From contig NZ_UFUW01000001.1 in assembly GCF_900460955.1 (NCBI RefSeq), positions 1,424,738-1,488,737 of the forward strand: a stretch of DNA of 64,000 nt, given 5' to 3'. This stretch comes from Cardiobacterium valvarum (GTDB lineage: Bacteria > Pseudomonadota > Gammaproteobacteria > Cardiobacteriales > Cardiobacteriaceae). The translations under genes and the position numbers were made by a program. The notes below the pieces were generated by a model, which saw only the letters and a list, made by a program, of their open reading frames with translations, was not told the origin of the DNA and ran no database searches. Positions 9,406 to 17,730 of this stretch are shown piece by piece; the stretch's first letter is position 1; each line of letters begins with the position of its first letter.

Positions 9406-9879
9406 TTACGAGAACATCTTGTAGATCGGATCCAATATGTATGAATTTATTAGTGTAAAAATAAGGATCCCGAGTACGACGACGGTAACTACGATGCCGA
9501 TTTTTTTCAGCACAAGAACCATGCCGCCATCTTGACTGCGAGCATCATCCGATACCCCGGCGAGGGAAAACAGTACGTTGACCAAGATAAGCCCCAATCC
9601 GAGCAAGGCCATGATGATGATGATGTAGGCAATAGCCATCACGATTTTCTTGCCCCAGGAATCATTTGCCGCGACACCGGGAATACCAAGATCGGTATCA
9701 CCAGTAGGCAGTTTGAGCTGATCCGCAAAGACATCATTGCCCCAGAGGAAGAGGGCAGCTATCCCGACAACAAACAACAGCCGCAACAACGCGCCTTTGT
9801 CTATGGAAAAGCCTGCCGGCAAGCGGAAAAGGCTCTGGTTGGGCAGGGATAAAGCAGGTGGGGTTGAAATAGGATTCAT
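9406..9879 (-). CDS. ICE membrane protein, TIGR03745-like (PFL_4702)
   Basis: A 157-residue protein with a hydrophobic segment near residues 30-48 ending FADQ (signal-like) and two further helices at about 82-105 and 126-147. The block KKIVMAIAYIIIIMALLGLG and the C-terminal helix fit the small pilin-like or channel-lining TIGR03745 family. I choose the ATG at 9879 because CGGAGAA lies just upstream. The open frame reaches back to 10122, but the extra 81 residues are basic, without a ribosome site, and overlap the upstream gene. Confidence 0.76.
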   Translation of the reverse strand: MNPISTPPALSLPNQSLFRLPAGFSIDKGALLRLLFVVGIAALFLWGNDVFADQLKLPTGDTDLGIPGVAANDSWGKKIVMAIAYIIIIMALLGLGLILVNVLFSLAGVSDDARSQDGGMVLVLKKIGIVVTVVVLGILIFTLINSYILDPIYKMFS

Positions 9880-9991
9880 AAATTCTCCGGTTTCGGGTTG
9901 TAGAAGGAATTGCTGTGGTACGTGTATAACCGCTGTGTTTGTGTGTCTGTTGCCGTTGCCTCCATTGCTGTCTCGAGTTAAAAATCCTGAT

Positions 9992-10306
9992 TCAACGAAC
10001 CGTCGCGATACTGATGTAGGCAAGAAGGACAACCAGGGTGCCAACCAGTAACATGATCGTGCCGACCATCCCGTTGACGGCCTCTTCGCTCTTTTCTTCC
10101 TTTGCTTTACGCCCCAGGGCATAAAGGCCGAGTAAAAGCGGCATGGCGAGCACGATTGCCACGATAACCACGGTGAAAAAACCGCTACTGCCGTAGTCTT
10201 TTCTCAGTCCCTGGATCTCAGCGTTATCATTGAATGCGGCCTTAATTAGGGCGACGTCGTTCTTCATAGAGCCAGATGAAAGTTTTTCGTTTTTTTGGTC
10301 TGCCAT
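9992..10306 (-). CDS. ICE small membrane protein, TIGR03758-like (PFL_4701)
   Basis: A 104-residue protein with a charged N-terminus and two membrane helices (about residues 45-65 and 82-100), possibly a small pilin-like subunit. Its ATG overlaps the stop of the RAQPRD-family gene in the form TAATG, so translation is probably coupled. Position between the RAQPRD-like and TIGR03745-like genes is that of the PFL_4701 family. Sequence similarity alone would not settle the family. Confidence 0.7.
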   Translation of the reverse strand: MADQKNEKLSSGSMKNDVALIKAAFNDNAEIQGLRKDYGSSGFFTVVIVAIVLAMPLLLGLYALGRKAKEEKSEEAVNGMVGTIMLLVGTLVVLLAYISIATVR

Positions 10307-10743
10307 TAGTTCGGCCTCACGCGAATCAAGCTGCCACCTACTGTCGGTGGTGGTGTGGTATGGATGACGTCAATACGGGCATTGAGATAATCGCGAATAC
10401 CCGCTTCGGTCGTACGCATTTGCGCAATGAGAGCGTCGTAGTTGAAACGAATCTTGCCGTTGCCCGATCTGCCATAACGACCCTGCAGGCTCTGTGCGCG
10501 CTCGCGTAAAAATTCCATTTCTCGCAATAAAGACTCGATTTCTGCCTGTTCACTTCGTTGCGGCTGCGCTACGGGTTTGGCCTTGCGCTTTTTCGGTACC
10601 TTTTGCGGTGGTGGCATGTCAGCCTCATCAGCCATTACGTTGAGGGGTAATAAGGCGGCGCAAATTGACAAGAGCGCTGTAATTCCGGTGCGACGGCTGC
10701 ATACTCGGCTAGACGATTTTGTGGGAGGCGAAGACTTGGACAT
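10306..10743 (-). CDS. ICE protein of the RAQPRD family
   Basis: A 145-residue secreted protein with a basic N-terminus and a signal-like segment at about residues 22-38 (ITALLSICAALLPLNVMA). A Pro/Lys-rich stretch is followed by a coiled region and then IRFNYDALIAQMRTTEAGIRDYLN. This last part corresponds to the F.Y..L..Dl..i..GI..yl pattern of the ICE RAQPRD family. Its role is unknown, but it is conserved just downstream of the TIGR03747 membrane protein in MPF-G elements, as here. Confidence 0.8.
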   Translation of the reverse strand: MSKSSPPTKSSSRVCSRRTGITALLSICAALLPLNVMADEADMPPPQKVPKKRKAKPVAQPQRSEQAEIESLLREMEFLRERAQSLQGRYGRSGNGKIRFNYDALIAQMRTTEAGIRDYLNARIDVIHTTPPPTVGGSLIRVRPN

Positions 10744-10752
10744 GACGAACTC

Positions 10753-11475
10753 CTAAACAATCTTTTTGAAGGTGGCGAAACTGGTGAGGATGGCGAGGTA
10801 GAACAGACCCACCCCGGGCAGCAGGATGTAATTGGGATTGACCGGGTTGGGCCAGCTGAGATAGATGACCGGCGAGAGACCGATGGTGTAGGGCACCAGG
10901 GCTTTGGCGTGGTGATAGACGCCAGCATGCTCGACGCCGCCGGTGACCTTGCGCAGCTCACGCATGTGCAGACCATCAATGGCGGCCAGCATACCGACTA
11001 GCACCAGAAGCACAGTGGAGAGGGAGACTATGAGGCAGCGAATACCGGTTACCATCAGGGTAAAAATGAAGGCATTGCGGTAATAGGCCCATTTCGCCAA
11101 GAATTGTTCCAATACTTGGGTGGAAATGAGCTTCTGCCCGATACCATGTGGCGCGTCCTGTGGCAGCACCAGCCAGTGTTTGAACCAGGCAATGACCGTC
11201 TGGCCGGCATCCTGTGCCGACATACCCAGCAGGGTGGTGGTGAAGTTGTCGCCTAGATAGGTCAGCTCGACCGCCAGCGTCCGCTCGGCATGGCCGTAAT
11301 CCCACCAGCCAAACAGCATTCCGGCCCATTCAATACCGGTGCTGACAATGACCGAGAGGATGAGGTAACTCACCATGGCGAGCACCAAACCAAACGGCAT
11401 GAACAACAGCCCGAGCAGGCTGCGTTTCTTCGGTTTCTCTGCGACGTTGTTCTGCTGCTGTTTCTTCTTGGCCAT
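10753..11475 (-). CDS. ICE membrane protein, TIGR03747-like (PFL_4697)
   Basis: A 240-residue inner-membrane protein with helices at about residues 20-45, 130-160 and two near the C-terminus. The phrase SLSPVIYLSWPNPVNPNYILLPG, interrupted only in small detail here (GLSPVIYLSWPNPVNP), is diagnostic for the PFL_4697 family encoded next to traD. It starts two bases after the traD stop. The related SXT/TOL-type systems keep the same traD-neighbour pair, so it may assist the coupling protein. Confidence 0.86.
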   Translation of the reverse strand: MAKKKQQQNNVAEKPKKRSLLGLLFMPFGLVLAMVSYLILSVIVSTGIEWAGMLFGWWDYGHAERTLAVELTYLGDNFTTTLLGMSAQDAGQTVIAWFKHWLVLPQDAPHGIGQKLISTQVLEQFLAKWAYYRNAFIFTLMVTGIRCLIVSLSTVLLVLVGMLAAIDGLHMRELRKVTGGVEHAGVYHHAKALVPYTIGLSPVIYLSWPNPVNPNYILLPGVGLFYLAILTSFATFKKIV

Positions 11476-11477
11476 AG

Positions 11478-13772
11478 CTATTCATCCAGATCCATGTTGT
11501 CGTGCAGACTGTCGGCCGGGGAATCCCAGTAGTCAGTACCGATAAAGTCAATGTCGCTCTCATTCACCCACTGCTGAATTTCTGTCTTGAACTGGCTGGC
11601 TGCATCAAAACCGTTTTCCCCTTCGTTCAAAACCGCCACCGGGTTGAACCGGTCCTGATAGCCGTACCACTGCGGAATGTTGGATTGATAGTGCTCGCGC
11701 ATCTTGGCGGCTACCTGGCGGATATCATTGGGGATGCGGTCATTGCGCTCGGGGATGAGCAGCGGCACCCGACCCTTGAAGGGCTTGTTGCCGTCCCAGA
11801 TCCCGAAAAACTGCCCCTTGGGCAATTGCGTCAGGTCGGTGAGGCTGATTGATTCAATATCCGTCTCGGTCATCCGGGAGGTTGTGCTTGAGGTGAAGTC
11901 GATGCCGGAATGAATATCCGGGTTGTCGGCTGCGCCGGAGAAGGTCTGCATGCTCTTGACCCGTACCTTGCGCTGCTTGCCGGTGAAGGTCCGCGCCGTA
12001 TCCTCTTCCTGGACGCGGAAGAAGATGACGGTATTGAAGTTACCGAGCATCTGCTGTGCATAGGCACGGTTGCCGAGCCGCGCTTCAAAGTCAGAGATAG
12101 TCTGGGTGTAGGCGGTGACGGATACGTTGGCACCACCTGCCTTGTTGAGTGAGGGGATCAGGGTCTTGTCGGCCGGCTCATTCGCTTCGTCAATGTGGAT
12201 GCGGATGGGCCGGTCCTTGATCTCCACGCCGACATCAGGCAGGCCGTGGTTGCGCCCTTCCTTATAAATGCGGCCATACTGCGAGGTCAGGTCGGCGAGC
12301 ATGGAGGCACCGACGGTGCGCGCTACTTCCTGGTCGGAGAGGGCATCGAGGCCGACGTAGACGATGCCGCCGGACTGGATGATGGAGCCCCAATCAAACG
12401 TCGGTTTTTTTGGATCCAGGTAGGTTGGCGAAATCAGCTGCGCGACTGCACCAGTCGTCATCTTCTCGAGGAAAGGATCCAGCGAAGCGATGAGCTTCGA
12501 CAAATACTGCTGGTCGGTGATGAAGGCTTTTGTCAGCGATTGCGCGGTATCGAGCTCCGTTTCGGAAAAGGCATACTTGCCGAGATTGTGCTTGTAGAGG
12601 AGATAACGGGCGACGGCATCGCGGTCGCGCTTGATTTGCGAGACATCGTCCATCAGCCCCTGCTCCCTGCGCTCCTTGGGCTCCAGCCGCATCAGTTCAA
12701 TGTAGCGCCGCAGCTCGGCCTGATAATTGGGGATACGCTCACCGAGGAGGCGGTCGATGTACTCGTTGTAGAGCGGCTCCAGCTGCTGGCTGTATTTTTT
12801 GATGAGGGGATAATTGGGGGTCTGGCCGATACCGACCAGGCCTTTCGCGACCTGGTTAACATAGCCCCACACGAATTCCTTAAAGGCGGCACTCTGCCCT
12901 TCTGCCGGCATCTGGCCGGCAATACGCGAGGCGACCTCGGTGATGCGCATATAGCTGCCGATCGGGTTGTACTGCGCCGATATTTCCGGGTAGCCCAAAT
13001 GAAAGAAGAAAAATTTGTCTTCGCGCCCGGCGCGCACCGCTTCCGTGTAGCAGCGCAACATCAGGTCGGCATCGCCCTTGGGATCGATGACGATGACGAC
13101 ATCGCCACGCGCTATGTCTTGGGTGATGATGAGTTCGGCAAAACGTGTCTTGCCGACCCGGGTGGTGCCGATGACCAGGGTGTGACCGACGCGGTTGCCC
13201 AGATCCTGGAAGAGTTTTTCTTCCGGTTCGTAGAGCCCGACACCGTGCAGCCACGGCTGGCCTTCCAGCGGCGGGGCCGGCGGCCACGGGTTTAAAAACC
13301 ACAGCGGATGCTCGGCGGCACAGGTGGACGAAGTAAAACGGGTCAGCCAGCGCATGTGATGCGCCTTCTCAAGAGCAATTTCAAGCTTGCGCATCCGCTT
13401 GTACCATTTAGGGTACTGGCGGTATTTGATGTTCTGCGGCAGCGAGAGGTCAAAGGCACGCTGAGTGTGGATGCTCTGCCATTCGAAGCCGAGGCCCATA
13501 AACTGTACCTTATCCGATACCGGGATGTCTTTGCTGCGCATGCGGTACATCGGCAGACGGGTCAGGTTCTTCTGATAGCGTTTTACACGCCGGCCACGGC
13601 GGTAGAGCTGAGCGGCGCGTGCCATGAACAGGCCGGAGAGGGTGTAGGCGACGGTGGGGACGGTAAACGCGAATTCGGAGGCGAGCAGCAGTATGCCGGA
13701 GCCGGCGGTGTAGGCGGTGGCTGGGACATACTCGTAGATGTCGCGCAAGAGGACTTCTTTACCCTGTTCCAT
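11478..13772 (-). CDS. traD: Type IV coupling protein TraD (SXT/TOL subfamily)
   Basis: A 764-residue coupling ATPase that brings the relaxase-DNA complex to the secretion channel. Two membrane helices lie in the first 60 residues. The Walker A motif GTTRVGKTRF is near residue 200 and Walker B VIVIDPKGDAD near 225. Further on are HIDEANEPADK and NAYTQTISDFEARLG-like motifs (VTAYTQTISDFEARLG), typical of TraD/TraG. The C-terminal part includes RVKSMQTFSG and a short acidic end DNMDLDE. Its ATG overlaps the stop of the upstream transglycosylase gene by one base. Confidence 0.94.
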   Translation of the reverse strand: MEQGKEVLLRDIYEYVPATAYTAGSGILLLASEFAFTVPTVAYTLSGLFMARAAQLYRRGRRVKRYQKNLTRLPMYRMRSKDIPVSDKVQFMGLGFEWQSIHTQRAFDLSLPQNIKYRQYPKWYKRMRKLEIALEKAHHMRWLTRFTSSTCAAEHPLWFLNPWPPAPPLEGQPWLHGVGLYEPEEKLFQDLGNRVGHTLVIGTTRVGKTRFAELIITQDIARGDVVIVIDPKGDADLMLRCYTEAVRAGREDKFFFFHLGYPEISAQYNPIGSYMRITEVASRIAGQMPAEGQSAAFKEFVWGYVNQVAKGLVGIGQTPNYPLIKKYSQQLEPLYNEYIDRLLGERIPNYQAELRRYIELMRLEPKERREQGLMDDVSQIKRDRDAVARYLLYKHNLGKYAFSETELDTAQSLTKAFITDQQYLSKLIASLDPFLEKMTTGAVAQLISPTYLDPKKPTFDWGSIIQSGGIVYVGLDALSDQEVARTVGASMLADLTSQYGRIYKEGRNHGLPDVGVEIKDRPIRIHIDEANEPADKTLIPSLNKAGGANVSVTAYTQTISDFEARLGNRAYAQQMLGNFNTVIFFRVQEEDTARTFTGKQRKVRVKSMQTFSGAADNPDIHSGIDFTSSTTSRMTETDIESISLTDLTQLPKGQFFGIWDGNKPFKGRVPLLIPERNDRIPNDIRQVAAKMREHYQSNIPQWYGYQDRFNPVAVLNEGENGFDAASQFKTEIQQWVNESDIDFIGTDYWDSPADSLHDNMDLDE

Positions 13773-14857
13773 CAGTCGTACCCCTGTGCCGGATTGAGCA
13801 GCATCACCGGCGTTTCCTGTGCCAGGGCAACACGGCGCTGTTTGCTCTGTGCCAGGCGTTGCGGCTTGCCCTGTTTCTCTCCGGATGCCACTTTCTTGGT
13901 CTTGGCCGGTGCCGGGCGGTGCTGTGCCAGCAAGGTGCGGTAGTGGCTGCTGATGCGGCTGACGTAGTCACGGGTCTCGCGGTAAGGCGGTACGCCGCGA
14001 TATTTGCGCACCGCGTTCGGTCCTGCGTTATAGGCAGCCAGGGCCAATTCGAGAGAACCGAAGGTGTCGATCTGTCGCTTGAGGTAGGTTGCCCCACCAA
14101 AGAGGTTGGCATAGGGGTCGTAATACTGTGCCGGGCTCAGGCCGAGTTCACGTGCAGTACCTGGCATGAGCTGCATCAAGCCCATCGCCCCTTTGGGCGA
14201 TCGAGCCGATGCCTTGAACCCCGATTCTTGCCGGGTAACGGCATGTAGCAACAGGGGGTCAACTCCGGTCTCGCGGCTGACCTGGGCGATGAGGGCGGAC
14301 AATTCTTCACTGGCTGGAGCCGGCAGGGATTTTGCTGGTCGGGACGCAGCCACCGCTTTACCGCCCTGGGGCGCGGGTGCCACTTGTTGTAGGGGCAGTG
14401 ACAAGCGCAGGGCAGCGCGGTCGAGCATCGTCGCGACCTCCATCTCAGCCCACAGTACCTCGCGGCTTTGCTGGCGGAGCGGACGTTCGTCAATGCCAAA
14501 GACAATGCCGGCTTTGCCGCGCTGATTGAGCAGCCAGGTAAACATCTCCTGGCGCGAGCGGAAGCGGTAGAGCTGGCCGTTGACGCGCACCGTCCATGGC
14601 CAGGGTACGAGCAATTTGTGCTCGTTTACCCAGCCGGCACGATCGAGCGCATGTCGGTACAGCGTTTCACCGGGGATGCCACGACGAGCCGCCACCTGCC
14701 GGTAAAAATCGGGCAAATCGGCCGGTATCGGCGCATTGGCAAGAGCAGCGCGCGGGGTAGCCACCGTGGTATTACCCTCCATCGGTACAGTATTATCGGC
14801 AAAAGCAGGACAAGCCAACGAGCTCAAGGCGGCGAGCAACAGGGAACGCATCAGCAT
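13772..14857 (-). CDS. Periplasmic lytic transglycosylase (SLT domain) of the ICE
   Basis: A 361-residue secreted protein with a signal peptide at residues 1-20. An N-terminal region is followed by an SLT-type transglycosylase domain from about 195: TRQESGFKASARSPKGAMGL carries the catalytic Glu near residue 211, then LMQLMPGTARELG and AYNAGPNAVRKYRGVPPYRET. It would open peptidoglycan for the transfer channel. The tail after 330 is basic. The start overlaps the end of the second transglycosylase gene by seven bases. The Glu, GLMQ and AYNAG motifs are all intact. Confidence 0.92.
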   Translation of the reverse strand: MLMRSLLLAALSSLACPAFADNTVPMEGNTTVATPRAALANAPIPADLPDFYRQVAARRGIPGETLYRHALDRAGWVNEHKLLVPWPWTVRVNGQLYRFRSRQEMFTWLLNQRGKAGIVFGIDERPLRQQSREVLWAEMEVATMLDRAALRLSLPLQQVAPAPQGGKAVAASRPAKSLPAPASEELSALIAQVSRETGVDPLLLHAVTRQESGFKASARSPKGAMGLMQLMPGTARELGLSPAQYYDPYANLFGGATYLKRQIDTFGSLELALAAYNAGPNAVRKYRGVPPYRETRDYVSRISSHYRTLLAQHRPAPAKTKKVASGEKQGKPQRLAQSKQRRVALAQETPVMLLNPAQGYD

Positions 14858-15681
14858 TCCCCCCGAGCGTCACAGCCGGAGCCTTCGATACCACTATTAC
14901 TGTCTGCCAGTCCTACCAGGTGAGGATTGGCTTTGTACAGTTCATAGTAACCAGCCATGCGCCGGGCGTAGTTATAGGTTTCACCGCCCCAGTAATGCGG
15001 ACCTGGGACACCATTTGATGTGCTGGGTTGGGCGCTGCGCCAGTATTTACTTTTCGTATTCCGGTACAGCAGCGCCTTGGCTCTCGCCGGGCCGCTGTTA
15101 TATCCGGCTGCCATGGCCTGCAAGTTGCCCTTGGCCCACCCCATTTGATTGAAATACGCAACCCCGGACCGGACATTCAGATCCGGATTACAGCGTGTCG
15201 CTGCAGTTATACCGGTTACTCTTCTCAGTCCGTTTGCCGTACCGGGCATAAACTGCATCAAACCGACTGCTCCCGCCGGAGATTTGACACATGGGCGGTA
15301 TTTACTTTCAATCGTGATGATGGCCTGAATGAAAAACGGATTCTGTCCACCGGCACGTGCATAGCGGTTTGCCATATGCATATACTTCAATTGCCTTGCG
15401 CGGGCTTCACCCCGCAAAGGTTTTTGGTTTTCCGGGGGTGGATCCCATGCGCCACTGTAATTAGGTGTGCGAACGGGATAGCCTTCATCCACCATGGCGG
15501 CAGCATCCGCACTGTCTATTGCTTCGTCCGTCGGCAGAGTCTCACCGGAAGCATTAGAAAAGGCATAGCTGCTATTACCGCTCTCCGCAGAGCTTTTATT
15601 AGTCGTATGACTTTTTTGTTTACAGCCAACGAGAAGCAACGACAGAAATACGGCGGTTAGCAGACTGCGTGACAGACTCAT
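14851..15681 (-). CDS. Lipoprotein lytic transglycosylase (SLT domain) of the ICE
   Basis: A 276-residue lipoprotein with lipobox LLLVGC at residues 15-20. The SLT domain has the catalytic Glu in IITIESKYRP near residue 124, then GAVGLMQFMPGTA and MAAGYNSGPARAK. The last part ends with NYARRMAGYYELYKANPHL. This is a second peptidoglycan hydrolase right next to the first, but it is anchored to the outer membrane and quite divergent from it. It lies three bases after the small lipoprotein gene. Both enzymes look functional. Confidence 0.9.
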   Translation of the reverse strand: MSLSRSLLTAVFLSLLLVGCKQKSHTTNKSSAESGNSSYAFSNASGETLPTDEAIDSADAAAMVDEGYPVRTPNYSGAWDPPPENQKPLRGEARARQLKYMHMANRYARAGGQNPFFIQAIITIESKYRPCVKSPAGAVGLMQFMPGTANGLRRVTGITAATRCNPDLNVRSGVAYFNQMGWAKGNLQAMAAGYNSGPARAKALLYRNTKSKYWRSAQPSTSNGVPGPHYWGGETYNYARRMAGYYELYKANPHLVGLADSNSGIEGSGCDARGEC

Positions 15682-15684
15682 CAG

Positions 15685-15882
15685 TTACTCACCCTGCCTG
15701 TTGTGGATCCGTGGGGAGCTCACCGGGGCTTTGCCTTCTGGTACGCACCAATAGTTTCGTTCGTACCAGTTGACGGTGAGATCACGCAGGCGGTAATTGC
15801 AGGTCTTGGCCGGATCCGGCGGTGTTGTGCTGCTGCAGGCCATGAGAGAGGAGGCAATGACGGTAAGGGCAAACAATCTCAC
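15685..15882 (-). CDS. Small lipoprotein of the ICE operon
   Basis: A 65-residue protein with a clear lipobox (SSLMAC, Cys at residue 16) and the body CNYRLRDLTVNWYERNYWCVPEG, which leaves two further Cys residues that could pair in the periplasm. It overlaps the end of the PilL-like gene by four bases (ATGA) and ends three bases before the lipoprotein transglycosylase gene. No function is known to me. The signal peptide and tight packing support a real gene. Confidence 0.75.
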   Translation of the reverse strand: MRLFALTVIASSLMACSSTTPPDPAKTCNYRLRDLTVNWYERNYWCVPEGKAPVSSPRIHNRQGE

Positions 15883-16988
15883 GGCTGTTTCTCCGGGTTG
15901 GCGGCTGTGTTCTCTGTTGCTGTCTTGTTTGTGGGTGGCGGGGTGGCAGTTTCTTTGCCGGTCCCGGTTTTTTCAGTTGCACTGTTTGCACTTTTGGCCT
16001 TGTCAGTAGCAGCTTTGCCGGGGATGGTGGCTTTTTTACCGCCGTCCAGCTTGCTGTCTTTTGCAGCGGCAGCGGTTTTTGTGGTGTTCACTGTGGCAGC
16101 CGTCGATTCCTTGCTTGCTGTCGGGTTTTTTGGGGCAACTTTCTTCTCTGCGACTGATTTAGTCGTGACCGATGTTTTTGCTGCCGCAGCATCCACCGTC
16201 GGGCGTAAGGCAGTACGTTCTTTGCGCTCCTTGGTCTTTGTCTCACGTTTATCTGAGGTCGGTTTTGCCGCACTGCGCTGGGTGATGGTGTCGGCAAAAT
16301 AGGTTTGTCCGTCACCGTAGCTGTCATTGCTGACGGCATAGTGCTGATCCCGCCAGCTGTTGCCACCACTGCCACGAGAGGTGGTCGTCAGCGGCTGGGA
16401 GGTAGGTGGATAACTGTTGGTATAGGAGGATGTGCCATAGCTGCCATACGGGATTTGCAGCGAAGGTTGGCTGTTGCCGGGGGGAATATCCGCGTAGACA
16501 TCATTACCGTACGCCGTTGTCGGCATGGGTGCTGCTGCCGGTGCGGCTGCGGACGGAGCGGTGGTGGGTCGCGCCGATAGTGCGGCGTGGGCGTAACGGG
16601 GGGCAACTTCAAAAGAGACAAGCCGGTTGACGGGGTCGACGACAAGTGCCCATCCGTCGCCGGCAACCCACGATAGGGCTTCGCCCAGCGGCATCGGGCT
16701 GATGGTGCGTTTGTTGTCCGGCCACGGTTGGCGGTAGAGCCGCCAGATTTGTGGGTCAGCATGCATCGGTTGCGCCAGTTCCCAGCCGCTGCCGGCGAGC
16801 AGCTGTCGCAGGCCGTCCTCGACGGAGTAGGCGTTGATAGTTTTGAACACCTTCGCATCCAAATCACTGGCAAGTTGTCCGCTATCTGTGCCCTCAACAA
16901 TGGTGTAGCCGTTGCCATAGTAGGTCTGTGCGCCGGCTGCGGTGGCAACGAACAGTGTTGCAACCGGAATTTTGCGAAATGCTGACAT
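15879..16988 (-). CDS. PilL-like protein (TIGR03748), first gene of the leftward ICE operon
   Basis: A 369-residue secreted protein. After the signal peptide (residues 1-20) residues 22-135 form a PilL N-terminal-like domain with ISPMPLGEALSWVAGDGWALVVDPVNRLVSFEV, which matches the TIGR03748 pattern. From about 140 to the end it is low complexity, rich in Ser, Thr, Pro, Ala and Lys, and probably disordered. The start has CGGAGAGG directly upstream. It is the first gene of the operon, facing the divergently transcribed relaxase genes across 295 bases. Confidence 0.85.
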   Translation of the reverse strand: MSAFRKIPVATLFVATAAGAQTYYGNGYTIVEGTDSGQLASDLDAKVFKTINAYSVEDGLRQLLAGSGWELAQPMHADPQIWRLYRQPWPDNKRTISPMPLGEALSWVAGDGWALVVDPVNRLVSFEVAPRYAHAALSARPTTAPSAAAPAAAPMPTTAYGNDVYADIPPGNSQPSLQIPYGSYGTSSYTNSYPPTSQPLTTTSRGSGGNSWRDQHYAVSNDSYGDGQTYFADTITQRSAAKPTSDKRETKTKERKERTALRPTVDAAAAKTSVTTKSVAEKKVAPKNPTASKESTAATVNTTKTAAAAKDSKLDGGKKATIPGKAATDKAKSANSATEKTGTGKETATPPPTNKTATENTAANPEKQP

Positions 16989-17283
16989 TGCCTCTCCGTG
17001 GTGATTTGGATGTGGGCATTCTCATGACGGCAACAGCGGATGTCAGAATTTGCGGTAAAAATTAGCGGGATAAAAAATGCCGTATTTGCGAGAGGCTAAT
17101 GGCTTAATGGCTAGAATGGCCGAAGGGTTCCTACTCCTAAAGGAACGCTCGGCCCATGCGGGCCTCGCGTGGTAAAGGCCAGGGGAAGGGGATCCAGGGC
17201 CGAAGGGCCTTCTCAAGGGTCTAAGGGCTTTTTAAGGGCCTTTAAAGGTTTTTAAAGGCGTAAAGGTTTAAAGGTACGTGCAC
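16989..17283. promoter_or_regulatory. Divergent control region with AAGG-iterated leader
   Basis: This gap separates the leftward transfer operon from the rightward relaxase genes, so it must hold both promoters. It has a GTTCCT/AGGAAC hairpin at about 17127-17146. From about 17202 to 17277 it consists almost wholly of eight AAGG-containing units spaced 8-12 bases apart (AAGGGTCT, AAGGGCTT, AAAGGTTT, AAAGGCGT and so on). A 19-codon frame, MAEGFLLLKERSAHAGLAW, runs from 17116 to 17175. I see no convincing -35/-10 pair. Roles as iterons, operator, origin of transfer or translational standby are all open. Confidence 0.5.
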
Positions 17284-17727
17284 ATGACAACAGACGAGCT
17301 TGCCCCCCACTATCGGGAAGCGATCGCCGCGTATGATCCGGTCATTGATACACTGCTGGCGCACTACAAAGGGTTTGAGCGCCAGGATGTGGCCAGCGAA
17401 CATCTGCCACAGCATCAACTTGAACAATTCCTGTCCCGCCTGGACATCATTTATCCCTCGGCATCCGTGCAGAAGCTGAAAATTGCCATCCGGCATTTCA
17501 TCACAGACCTGGAATGCTTCCGCTACAGAGTGGTCGCCAGAGACAGCGCTAACCATAATGTCGCCACATGGGATGCACTGGTCGAACCTCTGGAACAGTT
17601 CTTGCAACGTAACCGTGGACAGCGTGTGTTTTGTCGGCCGCAGTCAGAAGCTTATCCTTCGACTGACCTGATTCAGGACTGGATCAACAGCCGGGTCAGC
17701 CTTTTCAGCGACATGCAGCCCGGTTGA
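17284..17727 (+). CDS. Hypothetical protein encoded upstream of the relaxase
   Basis: A 147-residue soluble protein beginning MTTDELAPHYREAIAAYDPV, mostly helical with no signal peptide or membrane segment. It ends three bases before traI, so the two are probably one transcript. The ATG at 17284 lies ten bases after AAAGGT, a better spacing than the GTG at 17278. I do not recognise a family. Its conserved place next to the relaxase suggests a relaxosome accessory or regulatory role, but nothing in the sequence proves that. Confidence 0.7.
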   Translation: MTTDELAPHYREAIAAYDPVIDTLLAHYKGFERQDVASEHLPQHQLEQFLSRLDIIYPSASVQKLKIAIRHFITDLECFRYRVVARDSANHNVATWDALVEPLEQFLQRNRGQRVFCRPQSEAYPSTDLIQDWINSRVSLFSDMQPG

Positions 17728-17730
17728 ATC

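Noticed and set aside
17242-17607. A 121-codon minus-strand frame opposite the gene before traI
   Set aside because: It is antisense to a better-supported gene coupled to traI and has no ribosome site.
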